NCBI GenBank assembly: GCA_963169105.1 | Contig: OY720636.1 | Location: 74,946,123 to 75,010,122, forward strand | Reading direction: 5' to 3' | Origin: Ceriagrion tenellum | Taxonomy: Eukaryota > Arthropoda > Insecta > Odonata > Coenagrionidae | Length of the DNA stretch: 64,000 bases | Shown: positions 14,001-26,059 of the stretch, in pieces | Layout of the letters: every line of letters starts with the position of its first letter | How positions within the stretch are numbered: the stretch's first letter is position 1 | Notes under the pieces: generated by a model | Database searches by the model: none | Told to the model about the DNA's origin: nothing | What the model saw: only the letters and a program-made list of their open reading frames with translations | Made by a program: the position numbers and the translations under genes

Positions 14001-17000
14001 CCCTTCTATTGGCAACGGAGTTGAGTTGCGACTTTGCCGTGTTCTTGTATAGTACATTACCATACTCGTGACTTAGTAGCTCATTATAACAGAATTGAAC
14101 TAGTCGGAACAAAATGACTTTTTTCACTCCTTCTTCCATACAGTGTCATATCTATGCATGCTCTTAAAAGGTGCAATGATCACACACCCAATAGTTAAGA
14201 CAATATCTGTAAAACACTTCATACGTAATTGTAAAAATAATTTCACTAGAAAGGGCAGGGTATTAGATAAATGAAATGCAATGCACTACATTGCTACAAC
14301 AATAACTATAACCAAATGATGGTGAACAGAATGACATTCCAATGATAATAATTAAAATTTAACAACATCAAAAATATACCTGTCTCAATTTTGACATAGC
14401 ATCAGACGATATAAATTCTCCCTTCTGGAAGTGGCACACAAAACACATCACTTGGTATTGACTCTGCCCACGCTCCTCTTCACCTAGAACGAGAGCCTTC
14501 AGGATCTGCACCTCCTACAACACAAATAGATATGCTAATTAAAATGCAATTACATACACAAGCATGAGACTTCTACCAAAATTAATAAGTCATGATGTAA
14601 AAACCACCATCCTATATTAAATACAAGCACATCTTCACAGCCATGGGTATTGCCAGGATTGTTATGAGCCATAAGGTAGGGGGTGCAGGGCACCCACCAG
14701 GAACCATCCTGTCTGGCTCCATATGACTGATTTGGAATGAAAAGCTCCAGTTCCCTTTGGCTAGTCCATGTTCACAGCAACAAAATTTTTAATTTTAGCA
14801 AAATATATTCTGATATCATATACACAATGAATAGAAACAATGCTCACCTACCTTCTTTGTATCTAAGATAAAAAAACATGCAGACCACAATTTTATATTC
14901 CTACTCAACACTATTTTACCAGTAAGCAATGATCCCCAAGCAAGTTTTTTGAAAAATTTCAAAGGCCGTAGCTATAATGAAAGTATATAACTTCTAGTAA
15001 TCAGGCTTTCAAAGTGAAAACAAGTTAGAAAAAATAGGATATTCAGAACTACCCCTTGTAGTTGTTACATTGTTCTCCAGCAATTATCCTGATCTAAAAT
15101 AGGAAATCAGTTGGCCAATTTTTCTCTATAAACGATCATACCAGACCTTGTCCACTGGTATCAATTACCACAAAGGGCAATGAAAGTTCAGCATTGAAGA
15201 AATATGGCTCAATTTTAAGATGTGAAGACCACACTCCACAACAAGGGAGGAGGCTGGTTGGGTGTTTCCCTTGGAATTCATTGATTTCAGGAAAATTTTC
15301 AGTTCAATTCAGATATCTCTTAGTTTTACACAGTTGTATAAGCCCCACAGCAATTCTAAGTTTCCCAGTTCTGACACAACCTCGTTAAACTACCCATAAA
15401 TTGATATATAAAAACATGTTCCCCAGCATATAGGGTGCACTATGATTTATCAAGTTCATTTCAGAAGGAAAAGATTATATGTAACCAACATCCATTACCA
15501 TGAAAAATTTACTGGAAGAAAAAAATTGTTAACTTACAAAACTTAGCAACTGAACTAAATTTTTTTAAGAAAAATACAGGAACTCAAGAATAAAGGAGAG
15601 CACCATTAGCTTGCTGTCACAACATGGTCTGCAGTGAAAGTAGATAGATGGGCACCTCAAACAGTAATGAAAAATCAAATGCACAAAAACATAGCTTTGT
15701 ATACAGCCCATATAGACAAAACCAAATTATAGAATGCATTTTCAATAAAGAAAGCATCTTGAGGCATCTTGAAATACAGCTGTATGTATGCACTTGGCAA
15801 GGAAGGAGGAAAAAGAAGAAGCCAGAGAGCTGGCAAGCAGTTAGAACACAGTCCAAATAATTAGGCACATTTAATCAATCATATCAATTCAAATTTTCCT
15901 CATACACAGTGATGCCCCTTATGCTTGGCCAACAAGTACAGGGGGGGGGAAAGATCGATTCACACCAAAATTACATGGCCCATAAAATTGAGCATGGCCA
16001 CCAATCACAAACAACTATCAAGATGTACTCAATTTTACCAGCAATTTAGCACACAATTGTTGATGAAAGTATGCCTAAAGGTATCAGGAAAACAATGAAT
16101 TCATTTGAATATGATAATTCTACATCTAAAACAAAAGAAAATGAAAAAATGTTCACAACAATATGCATGTAAATAAAAAGTAATCATTTGGAAAAGCAGG
16201 ACACGAAAATGAAAGTTAAGAAAGGAAAAGTTGGCTGAAAAAGGAAGATGCATACAATTAAATGAGAAGAAGTTTCTCATGTCCAAAAGGCACCACACCA
16301 CTGTCCTCAACTAAGAATACCATTGAGTTATAATGATTTCACTGGTTTCCAATTTCAAAAGTCTACAATCTAAACTTAATTAATTCCATCAAAGACCATA
16401 GCCCGAACCATACACAATTCTCTCCAGTGCGATTTTTGACAAACTGACCTTTTCAAAACTATAACCAGAATTTCCCATAAGTCATTGGCTATTACTGGCA
16501 TTCTACATCAGCTTGCTAACATTAGTGACCCTCTAGCCCTTGAAACAATTCCCTCTCGGTGTATTCTTCCCACTTGGGATGTTATTCTCCCGTATGGTCT
16601 TCTACCTAACCGTCAACACAAACTTCTCAACCATCCCATTAATTTCTTCCTTGCCATAGTCCATCATTGCAATCATCACAGAGAAACTTCATCGACAAAT
16701 TCTTCCCACCCTTGGAATTCAGGACTTACATCACCATAAACAAGTAACCAACATACAATTAGTAAGAGGTATTTTGAAAGAGACCTTCCATAATAATGAT
16801 CTGATATCATTCTTTTCTCATAGCTACTCATAGCACCTCGTTCCTTCCAGTATATATAGTCCTAATGTCCACCTTTCTATAACCCAAAGATCCCTTTTCT
16901 TTAGCATTCTGACCATATTGAACTCCCTAGGAGCTAAAATTCTTATGTTGATCCTTACACGAAAACCTCCTTCAACCCCTTCCAGTGACATAACATATGT

Positions 17001-20000
17001 ATTTGTTGTGGCTCTGTTAAAATGAGTGGTTTTCTTGGTGGCAATAGTTGGTTTGCTGCTAAAATATTCTTAACTTCTCAGTTATGTCCGCCAATGTAAA
17101 AGGCCCTCGTGCTGTTTTTGGCACTCATTAAATAAATAAATTTGGTGCTCATTAAATAAAATTTTCACTGGTATTCTCCTAAAACGAATGAGCACCTATG
17201 CCCAAAATATTCTGGAAGAATATCAGTGTGGTTTTAGGTCAGGGAGAAGTACCATTGACCAGATATTCACAGTAAGGCAAACAATGGAGAAGTGCTACGA
17301 ATACAATGTCGATCTACATATTCTATTCATTGACTTTCAACAAGCTTTTGACAGTGTGAATAGAATAGAAATGCTAAATGCTATGAGAGGTTATGGTATC
17401 CCAAAGAAATTGATCAGATTTGTTTCATGGACATTCAAAGAATCACAATGTAAAGCTTATATTGGGGGTAGAGTAAGTAGAGCATTCAAGATGACCTCAG
17501 GTGTGAGACAAGGGGATGCACTATCAGCTGTCTTATTTAACTTAGCTTTGCATAAAGCTATGAAAGAATTTAAATTAAGAGGAACTATTGTGCATAAATC
17601 CAAACAAAGATTTGCATACACAGACGATATAGCACTGATAACACGTAATCTGACTGATCTTGAGGAAATGTTTAGTACTTTAGAAGACACTAGTAAAGGA
17701 ATGGGACTCAGAATCAATGAAGAGAAGACCAAATATATGAAAATGTCATCTTCACAGGCCACCCGAGACCTGCAAAACATAAGAATTGGAAGTTATGAGT
17801 TTAAGGGGGTCAAGGAATTTACTTACCTGGGAGTCATATTAAATTATGAAAATAAAGTGTACGTTGAAATCAACCAGAGTGATGGAAGGCAGCAAAGCCT
17901 ATTTTGCGAATTTACCTCTCCTCACATCAGCCTTGCTGTCTAGGAACACAACAGTGAAGATTTATAAAACCCTGATTAGACCAGTAGTAACTTATCGGGC
18001 TGAGACGTGGACTCAATCAAAACATGATGAAGAAATCCTTAGGAAATTTGAAAGAAAGATAATAAGGAGGAGCTATGGCCCAATTAAAGGAGGAGAGAGA
18101 TGGAGGATTAGAATGAATATGGAGATAAATGATATTCTAGAAGAAAAAGACTTAGTTAGATTCTCCAAAGCACTACGGCTGGCATAGTTGGGTCATGTAG
18201 AAAGCATGGGAATTGAAAGAATGCCAAAATTAATCCTAAATAGCAAGATAGAAGGGGTCAGGAAGAGAGGTAGACCGCAGAAGAGATGGCTACAGGATGC
18301 TGAAGAAGACTTGAAGGCAATGGGAGTCACGAGATGGAGGGAAAAAGCAAGAAGAAGAAATGAATGGAGGCACATTGCAGAGGAAGCCAAGGCCCACACT
18401 GGGCTGTGGATGATGATGGTTAAATAAATAAATTAATGATAGTAACATCAACAAAATACATTTCATGCATACGAAATTGAACCAAAAGATAAATATATTA
18501 TGTGAGTTTCTGGAGCCCTCTTCATCTAAGACTCATCAGTTTAAACAAGCATGGAGTAAATTAAATTCACAGAATTCACTATGAGACAATAATCTACAAG
18601 AGTTGAGCACACTGATGTCTCCCCAAAGAAAATACTGAGAGACCTTGCTATTGCAGTCTTCTCCAGCAGACTTCAAAACCAGAAAAAGAATACCTGAGAA
18701 TGAAGCTTAAATGTGAAATAAAGGGTGTATCACAGCAATAAATGGTCACATTGTTTAATGAAGCTGAAATTAAGATATTTATAGGCTGAAAAGAAATAGT
18801 CTCAAAACTATCAGCAGGAACCCAACAAGGACATATTCATTCTTGTCATTTTTCTCACAAAATATAAATTAGATACGAAGTTTATAAGAAATGCAAAACT
18901 TTCTCTCATGCTGAAAACCCTCTTCATCCAAATTCACAAAACATTCATGCTCATAGTTTGCCAAAAAGAGTGAGACATTAATCCTCTGCTCTCATTGACC
19001 AGGACACCTACCACAATCTACGTATGGGGAAATTATAGTAGCTCACAACAGAGGAAGGGTAAGTCCTTAAATCCAATTAGCCAATTCTATGCTGCCTAGA
19101 GGGCAGCAACATCATGATCCCTTTCGCTGGGCAATCAGAAGTGCTGTTGTGTATACTATATGAACTCCTCCAGCAAACTCTAAATAAAGGAGGAGGTTCG
19201 TGGTGATGGAAGTGTAGTCAAAAGGAAAAATCTTGGGATACTTTATAATACATTTGAAATAACGAAAATACCTGAAATATGTATTTGAAAAAAATAAAAT
19301 ACTTTGGACTTTAGTGAAGTGAATTGAAGATACACATTACTTTTGTGAATTGTCATTAACATACAAAATACCAAAATTATTTCGAATGCAAGTATTAGAA
19401 ATGATGTCCAGCCCTGCCAATGCTTCACCTCAGTAAAGCTTTTTCCCCCCCTTTACTGAAAATGCCCCGATTTCTTATAAAAGATTAGTAATTGCTTCTT
19501 TAATTAGCCTTATTTCCTCATAATTTAGCCCATTACTACACCAATAATCCCACAATAGAAGCCTTTTCCACAAACCATATTTATTGTCACTAAATTTAAA
19601 TTCATACCCATAATATAGGAGGTATACATGCTACACTATTAATCAACAAACTTATTCCCATACATACACATGTGAATCACACCAATCAGGCAGCACCCAC
19701 CAGTATTGCTTCCGATGATTGATGTCATATGACATCTTCCTCAAGACTAATCAGAGTCGTACATAATTACAACTGTAAACTATTGCCTCATTGCCTGATG
19801 CGATAAATTACATCAGTATTGAATTCAGACTTCAATTGCATAATTTTTTTCCTTCCACTTACAAGAGGAAGTAGGTAAGACTCAAGAAGATCCTATACAA
19901 GTCACCAAACACCATATGACAACATAAATTTCTTGGAGACTTTTCGGCTGTGTTAATTATAATAATTTACTCCAAAAAGGAGTAGACATAAAGAATCAGA

Positions 20001-21545
20001 GGAAAACTATCGCAAAATATGTTTTGCTTTAAAGAAAAGTTAAGTTATTCAAGGACAGATGCTAATTACATACACTTTGAAAATCAACCAGTTGAGTTAT
20101 CAGGGTCCCATCTGGTCGCTGGAATTCAAGTGTGACAGTATCCTCACTCACGTTTGCTGATATAGTTTCCTGCAAAATATCTCCCCCCTGAAAAAGAAAA
20201 CATTCGATTCAAGATCTTTCTTATGTCAACCCCACACATATCAAACATTAACATACTACCAAAACAATGCGTAGCTAATTGAAACCTGTTGGTGAACGCA
20301 AAGATCGCGGGTAGGAATGTGCTGCAAGAGTCTGAGCTGACGGACACCACACATCAGTTTTTAATGATTTTCACACACCATTCGAGATGCCTCAAACCGT
20401 AAGAATACTTCTTTGTAATAGTATTATTACAGTTAAATGAAATACCAAAACAGCCAATAAGAACAAAACTGTTTTCCTGGGTTTTCAACGTAAATTCATG
20501 AATATTTCAACAAGCTAGTCTAACTAATCAAATTTCCTGATGATTAACCATCGACCGTCGGCAAGAACTAAGGAGAGGGAAAACGGCGGCGGTTATCCCC
20601 TTTAATACATGCAAGAAATAGTGATTTAAGCAATACCTTCAAAGCGTGAAAAAACATATGATCCAACAAGTATTGCATGTGAGTAAACCGTCACGCAAAT
20701 TTACCTTTCAAGAGGACCGAACACGCAACGCTCGTAATGACCAACGAATGTCCCTATTGAGATACACTATCTTTAATGGAATGGCTAACTCGGTTTTCAC
20801 TATTCCAAAACGCTAGAAAAGCTTTAACTAGACCCACTTTCAGACAAGTAATCACTCAAGGCAAATTACCATGTCCAAGACACATCCTTCGGCCTTTGAA
20901 AATTCTTAGACGAGAATTATCGGAAAACGCTTCATCTATACGACATTGAAAAGAGAACACTTATATTCCTAGCCCTGAAGAAATGAATCCTTTGATTGAA
21001 ATGCAGATTTTAAACGATGTAATTTATTTTTCATCTTCTATGAGAGAACACATTAAATACAGATTCTGTTGGCAGATCCTTAAGATGCAAGACATGAATA
21101 ACCGCACTAATACGATGGCTTAAAAAATTGATGGAAATTGACCACGAAAAAGAAACAAGCATTTCATACTGCAAACGATATAACTATCCCCTAACAATAC
21201 GTTGAATTGTGCCCCTTAAACAACGATGATAAGGTAGATTAAACAAGAGATCATAAAGTCTCGTAAATTAATCATTTATAACACACGACCCTCATGTATC
21301 TCATGCAATTCAATACACTGAAAAAACCTATTCGGCCTCTCTTAGGGGTTGGGCACTCCTTATTGCCAGCGTAATGCCATTAAAATCTTAAAAACATCCA
21401 TCATTAGGATTAATTGGATAAGGCTGATCGGGCTATTTACCTGGTTTTTTACATTGATGAGAAGTTGCAGATCCGCGATGGTAACTAAGTTTAGAATGCA
21501 CAAGACACCTACACAGTAGGAAATAATACTTCCACTTGCACACAT
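7667..21545 (-). CDS. out at first (OAF) secreted protein, complete five-exon coding region
   Basis: Five exons join in frame to about 311 residues: 21545-21441, 20187-20074, 14514-14380, 9355-9163 and 8055-7667. Residues 1 to about 25 form a hydrophobic signal peptide (VGVLCILNLV core). The mature part follows the OAF family throughout: TLEFQRPDGTLITQLVDFQ, ILKALVLGEEERGQSQYQ, then SSDAMSKLRQKNPGAVR, the LCSEAVDATY block, and a cysteine-rich C-terminus with PCICRLEICVGWYPCGLKYC and RCGIKTCRKC, ending QKQLCLWDE. Human and fly OAF share these blocks in this order, including the terminal CLWDE. The start is fixed by the signal peptide and by an in-frame TAG three codons upstream. Introns 1-3 are phase 0 and intron 4 is phase 1. 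The human C-terminal block lacks the Gly/Pro-rich linker seen here between the last two cysteine clusters. OAF is a secreted protein described as a developmental gene in Drosophila; its biochemical role is poorly defined. Confidence 0.95.
8056..9162 (-). other. oaf intron 4
   Basis: This is a 1.1-kb AT-rich phase-1 intron with GTATTC donor and CCAG acceptor. It is CpG-poor. No repeat, RNA or nested gene was recognised inside. Confidence 0.9.
9163..9355 (-). CDS. oaf exon 4
   Basis: The exon has 64 codons plus one base. It starts KNPGAVRVPEEDRGRE and contains the LCSEAVDATYAREADLELW block shared with human and fly OAF. The acceptor is TTCCTCAG (AG at 9357-9356). The donor is GCAG|GTATTC (GT at 9162-9161), phase 1. 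The split codon with exon 5 gives Asp (G+AT). Confidence 0.95.
9400..9535. other. GC/CpG-rich block inside oaf intron 3
   Basis: About 135 bases are rich in CpG (GGCGTGCCGCCGATC, GGCGCGGCGCCG) within AT-rich intron. Short internal inverted pieces occur (GCCACCGATGG and related). The open frame across it is a chance extension of exon 4 into the intron. It could be a regulatory element or a fragment of a GC-rich repeat; nothing decides this. Confidence 0.4.
11690..12660 (-). pseudogene. decayed non-LTR retrotransposon reverse transcriptase
   Basis: On the minus strand, translation in shifting frames gives fragments of a non-LTR ORF2. In order they are IANYFETLLIFPEPKERFQP, DPIENNPKSQALD, then GIIAELMIAAGPKPIAEI, a YQAGVRLGRS-like block, and RT motif A as FVDFKNAFDTVDRESLDEIL. 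A relic of motif B follows (QRDGLSTLL). Many stops and frameshifts are present and the palm and thumb beyond motif B are missing, so it is an old truncated copy. The wording of the linker region resembles Jockey/CR1-type elements, but I do not commit to a clade. It sits in oaf intron 3, in the same orientation as oaf. Confidence 0.8.
14380..14514 (-). CDS. oaf exon 3
   Basis: The exon has 45 codons, starting EVQILKALVLGEEE, continuing QVMCFVCHF and ending SSDAMSKLRQ. The acceptor is TTGTAG (AG at 14516-14515) and the donor is CAG|GTATAT (GT at 14379-14378), both phase 0. This is the most strongly conserved OAF block. Confidence 0.96.
16820..17150 (+). mobile_element. possible 3' end of a non-LTR element with (TAAA)n tail
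   Basis: The piece ends with AATAAATAAA after a run reading CCTCGTGCTGTTTTTGGCAC, a layout typical of non-LTR 3' UTRs. Upstream translation gives only weak hints of an ORF2 end (RSLFFSILTILNSL). It abuts the better RT element that follows. The boundaries are approximate. Confidence 0.4.
17170..18437 (+). pseudogene. 5'-truncated non-LTR retrotransposon, reverse transcriptase and C-terminal region
   Basis: The main frame (17188-17943) encodes RT palm motifs in order: QCGFRSGRSTIDQIF, motif A LFIDFQQAFDSV, motif B TSGVRQGDALSAVLFN, motif C YTDDIALI (usual YADD), motif D GLRINEEKTKYM and YLGVIL. A frameshift near 17873 moves the reading to the next frame, with YKTLIRPVVTYRAETW, FERKIIRR and so on. 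A TAG at 18185-18187 interrupts a usual WLGHV stretch. The last part has the RGRPQKRWLQDAEEDL and EAKAHTGL signature of the ORF2 C-terminus. A TAAATAAATAAAT tail closes it at about 18420-18435. The endonuclease domain is absent. One frameshift, one nonsense change and the altered active-site alanine make it inactive. It resembles RTE/Jockey-type elements (clade uncertain). It lies in oaf intron 2, antisense to oaf. Confidence 0.92.
20074..20187 (-). CDS. oaf exon 2
   Basis: The exon has 38 codons, from GGDILQETIS through TLEFQRPDGTLI to LVDFQS. The acceptor is a pyrimidine tract ending TTTCAG (AG at 20189-20188). The donor is AGT|GTATGT (GT at 20073-20072). Both junctions are phase 0. A one-base shift of the donor would break the frame into exon 3, which supports this choice. 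Confidence 0.95.
20188..21440 (-). other. oaf intron 1
   Basis: This 1.25-kb phase-0 intron has a GTAAAT donor and a TTTCAG acceptor. CpG frequency rises to ordinary levels within it. No repeat or gene was recognised. Confidence 0.9.
21441..21545 (-). CDS. oaf exon 1 (signal peptide)
   Basis: The exon encodes 35 residues: the start methionine, a hydrophobic signal peptide and LQLLINVKNQ, which matches the first conserved strand of OAF proteins. The donor is CAG|GTAAAT (GT at 21440-21439), phase 0. An in-frame stop (TAG, 21554-21552) lies just upstream of the ATG, so the coding start cannot move 5' within this exon. Any 5' UTR lies above 21545. Confidence 0.93.
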
Positions 21546-24500
21546 ATTTGTCTAATTACTTTACCACTCTACATAAGCCTTCTCACGATTTGACCCTGGA
21601 CAACAACACCAAGTACGCTTACACTCTACCATTTGTTATCATTTCTGATGCTCTACCTAGTCTACCACCAGAGCGCAGCACACTACCTTAGCAGCCGACG
21701 TAGCAAAAGTTGTATGAGAATTTTCAAGGAGAGATGTAGTAGATGATGTTGTAGACCCCATTTAAACGTTTTCATAGCATGTTTGCTGAAACCTTTTCAT
21801 TCCAGAAAACTTCTTTATATTAAATCGTACGAGAATATTAAACCCACTCTGATGTTCCCTACGAGATATTCGCTCAAGTGGAATACTGCTAAAATTTCTC
21901 ATACAGCTTCCATAAAAACTTGTTCAGGATTTTGAATAATTATTGGAACTAATCTGATCATCTCTTTGGGGAGCTGATACTGGAGTAAACTTTTCTTCGT
22001 CTATAATAATTGTAACCGAAGAGGACATAATTTCCATTCACCCATAGAGATTTCTGACTAGTGTTTCCTACGCTCGTTAAACGCAGCGGGAAAATGAAAA
22101 GCAGAATTGCCAGGAAATCCATATTTTCTTTCACTTGCCAAAGTAAAGGGCAATATGCTAGGACTATGTTAACTGAGTGGCTAATTAACTAAACATAAAA
22201 TCTCAAAATTGTTTTCACTGTCCAAAAATATTTTTGCTATTTTTCTTCCGGTAATGAAATGTTTTACTTGAGCCATCCGCGTAAGAGTCGGGTAGGCGGT
22301 TAATGATATCGGCCTTGCCAAACAAGATACCGACCATGCCATTTCTATATATTTAGAACCAAATATTATGTAGTACCTATGATACCGAAATATTTCCGGA
22401 GCGAGTTTACTAATCCGAAAATGATGATAACGTGGCTTGAATAAAAATTATTGTCCCACGCCCCGCACTCCAAACCCAAACCCCACAGAATAATCAGAAA
22501 TATAGTGGGCTTAATGATTTTCCTCAGAAATTGTGGTAATCAGTGAATCACGGCACGAGAAATTTAATCAGGGGTAGAAAAATAGGCTTCATAAGAATTT
22601 AAAGACCTTACTCTTCAGTCCACGGCATACACGGTAGCTCTACAGGCTTACCATGTCGCTCTGGAGTAACCCCCACGTTGAATTGAGGATGTTGCGACCT
22701 TCAATTGACCCAATGATCACATTATTAATATGTACTTCCCTCGCTACAAGAATTACATTGCAACTTACGGCATACATGACGCCATCCACTTATAACCAAG
22801 TTTATTCGGGGAATTGGAGCTCAATTCATCCCAGAATAAAGATGGAAATTTCTCTTCGTGATTTTACGGTCACAAATAAGAGCCTAAGGCTACGTACGTT
22901 ATGACGCCTCGAGCTCTTTTGGATTGTTATAATATGGTGTAAATTTGAGATATAACCATTAAGAAACCATCAAAAAACAAATTGCTGTGGTTCAGGAGAT
23001 GAACAGCTTGCTCAAAGACTTCATTGTTAGGTTGTTACCCCGATGTGATACCTCTTCATAGCCCTAAACCGCAGTTTCTGTAAACAAATATTCACCTTCA
23101 AGATTAAATAGCTGAACTGGAAGTGATATTTGCGTTAACGGGTTGCATGCGGCTTTTTTTAATCTCAAAAAAAAACTCTAGTCGGAAGATTAATTGGGGT
23201 GGATTATCCTCAATGGCCTCTACAGTAACTAAATAAGGAATTGTTATATTAAATTTTTGTACAGAATATTGCGTTCTCTTAATTTGAGTCGTTTCTGTAG
23301 TGAATGTTTTTTTTTATTTATTTTGAAACTTTGTTTGACGGATTGGTGCGGAAAGAGTTAAATTTACGTTTTCCAACAACGTTAGTTTTGCGTTATTCCC
23401 AAACTGTTTCTGCCAAACGCGAAAGAAACGTTCGGATGGTTGGACTTAATAAAGTGTTTCAAACTACGTTGGTTCGAACGTTATTCTAACGTGTGTGCTG
23501 GTGGGGAGTGGGTATTGGAGACATGGCTTGTTTTATCTGAGGGATATTATTGGTGTTCCGTCTTGCAAAATCTCTTCAGTGCAATATTTCCAACCCAATA
23601 ATACCTTGCAAATGATCACCACTCGAAACATTATCAAGTTGATTTCAAGACCAAGTCGTTAATTTGCAGCGGCCAATATAATGTGAGCCCAATTCCTGTT
23701 ATACGATATTGTCACCAAATGTCAGATCATTACATCATATTTGATCATTTGAAAAATGGCCCACGTGAATCATTTCATTTGTTATTTATATCGTCTAATG
23801 CGTGAAGGAATGTAAGATCTCTTTGCACCTCATGAATATCAAGCATGCTATTTTTTGCAAATTATTTACAAATCCCGCGTCTATTTTATTCCATTGCTGT
23901 CTTTGTTTTCAGGGTAAAACCTACATGATTGATCCTCAAAATTTACTCTATTGAGCGTCAGAAGACTTCCTCTGTGTAACAAGCAGTATGGTTCCGCGTT
24001 TTCAGTTTCTAATCGATGGGTTTGGCTCTTTTTACCGACAAAAATAGACATTTTCCGTCACTCCGATCCGTAAATATAAATCTATTTCATTTTCCGGCTG
24101 TTTTTCGCCCAGCAGAACTTCTCATCCTATGTGATCAACTATTTTGTCTTAAGGCACGCGTCTCCTTCTTTGTTTATAATTACAAACATCTATGGAATTT
24201 AATGATCGTTCCGTCGGTCGTACCAGATCGTTGACACCCAGCTGGTTGTTGCAAATATTGCAGTCTTCCAAATTTATTTGTACTATTGAAAACATTCAAA
24301 AAGTAGACAATTTTGTGGAGCGTGGGAGGTTCGCCAAGATAATCTGCGTGCGGGAAAATGCTTTACAAACATCTAAACGAAATCGACAAGGTAAAAATGA
24401 GCTTCGTTAATCAACAGATTTGTTTTTTTCCAGCCAGCCGGAGTTCCTGATAAGCGAAATGCTAATCGCCTTCGGCTTTGGAGCTTTCATTGCATCATAA

Positions 24501-25998
24501 AAAAACTCGTTAAAGTATGCTGAGCATTCAGCTTTTAAATCATTTTAATTCGGAGTTGAACCCCCACGCTCGAGCAAGCGCGGAATGTGGAATTTTCAAT
24601 TCTGGTGATTTTTAATTTATTGATTAAGCATTTTTATTCATTTAGACCGTTGGCACTAGGACTGGCCCTTTCCTTTCCCTTATGTTGATCAATATTTTCG
24701 AGTGATACCGTGATAGGCCTTATGATTTAGGAAAGCCAATGCATAAATTAGAACAACAGGACAGGGGGGCACAGAAGGCAGGCAGAGGGGGTGGTAGAAC
24801 GCTAGCTAACGTTGGAGTGTGCCAACTCGAATTTCCAGTCTCCGGGAAATAAACGATCACCACCCCTGAAAACGGTCATAATTTAGACTCCTCCAGAATC
24901 TTCTCTTCAAAGAAAGCCAAGAATAGATTTATTACCGGAAAGGAAGCGTTCTAAATTGCCTAAAAAAGCGTTTGCTATGTTAAATTTGTTTGCATTACTG
25001 CCACTTGAAAATAAATTTTTTCCTAGGTTGATTAGTTTTGAGATAAGATTGGAATCATTAGATACTCTTTCTGGTAAAATTTCACATCGTACCATCTTAG
25101 AGGCTCAAGAACTCACCGAGTAGGGGCCATACAAGTTTTACGTTAGTTGGTCGGGTACTTGAGGAGACAATTGTCAACTAAGGTAATTGTTATTATAATG
25201 GAAAGTAAAATTATCTGCTTTGTGCAAATCAAGGAATTGTTTGCTATTCATGTACATTATATGCTATACGTGTCTTGTGTCATTACGCAATGTTTTACCA
25301 TATCTTAGCCTTGCTCATTAATGTGGAAATCAGAGATGAGCACGTTAATTTTAAAGTATTTTCACATCTGTGTATGAAATAAGGTGTAGATCCAAAAGAA
25401 GGAATTATGCCGACACAAAGGAGTCTGCCGACAAACCTCACACGTTTTGGCAGAACCGCATAATGTCTGAATCATGCTATCCTCCACTTTCTGACTATAT
25501 TATTTTGTATGAAATAGAAAAGGTACTGACAGGCAGGACTGAATGAGGAATAGAGGAAGAGCGGAGAAAACCCAGGCGTCCGTATTAGCCTTCTCTTAAG
25601 GAAAAGCGCCGAGAAGTCCACAGTACGTCACATCCGACGGACGGCTTATTACACGTAAATTGTTCTCCACGTGGCAGTAAGTAGAAATTTGAATGAAATC
25701 TCCGCCACTCTCAGAATGCAGTTCCGAATTCTCATAATATGAAGGTAGTACTCTAGCGTCCAACACAACCAGTTCCCTAATATATAGTGAGCAGATTACT
25801 CTTAGCGAAACTGACATTCTAATCTTAAAAAGGTCTACTCAGAGATAGCAATACGAGTGCGGAAGAAAGAATCCCAGAAGCCAATCCCAAAAGCTGTAAC
25901 GTGGGCTTGGTCTATCCGTCATCTGTGTTCACCCAGATTTTCCTTCAGTGCTTACGGTCTGACGCACTAATTTTGCGATTCTACGAGGTTTTCCACAT
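21546..25998. other. oaf 5' flank, gene-free
   Basis: This stretch should contain the oaf 5' UTR and promoter, read leftwards on the minus strand, but no TATA box or clear initiator can be assigned. CpG frequency is ordinary. Open frames up to 83 codons have no family signature. I see no repeats with definable ends. Confidence 0.45.
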
Positions 25999-26008
25999 AT
26001 TATATATA

Positions 26009-26052
<44 letters not shown>
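25999..26052. repeat. (TA)n microsatellite
   Basis: About 54 bases of TA dinucleotide repeat with one interruption (AATTA). It lies directly 5' of a retroelement remnant. Confidence 0.95.
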
Positions 26053-26053
<1 letters not shown>

Positions 26054-26059
26054 CTACTC

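Larger units (their letters stand above)
9356..14379 (-). other. oaf intron 3 (contains a retroelement remnant)
   Basis: This phase-0 intron is 5.0 kb. It holds a compact GC-rich block at about 9400-9535, a decayed reverse-transcriptase remnant at about 11690-12660, and otherwise unremarkable AT-rich sequence. From about 9.4 to 14.2 kb, CpG is noticeably more frequent than in the flanking introns. Confidence 0.9.
14515..20073 (-). other. oaf intron 2 (contains retroelement sequence)
   Basis: This phase-0 intron is 5.6 kb and contains retroelement sequence at about 16820-18437. The rest (14515-16820 and 18438-20073) is AT-rich and almost free of CpG: by eye only two CpGs occur between 15421 and 16380. 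No nested gene was found. Confidence 0.9.
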
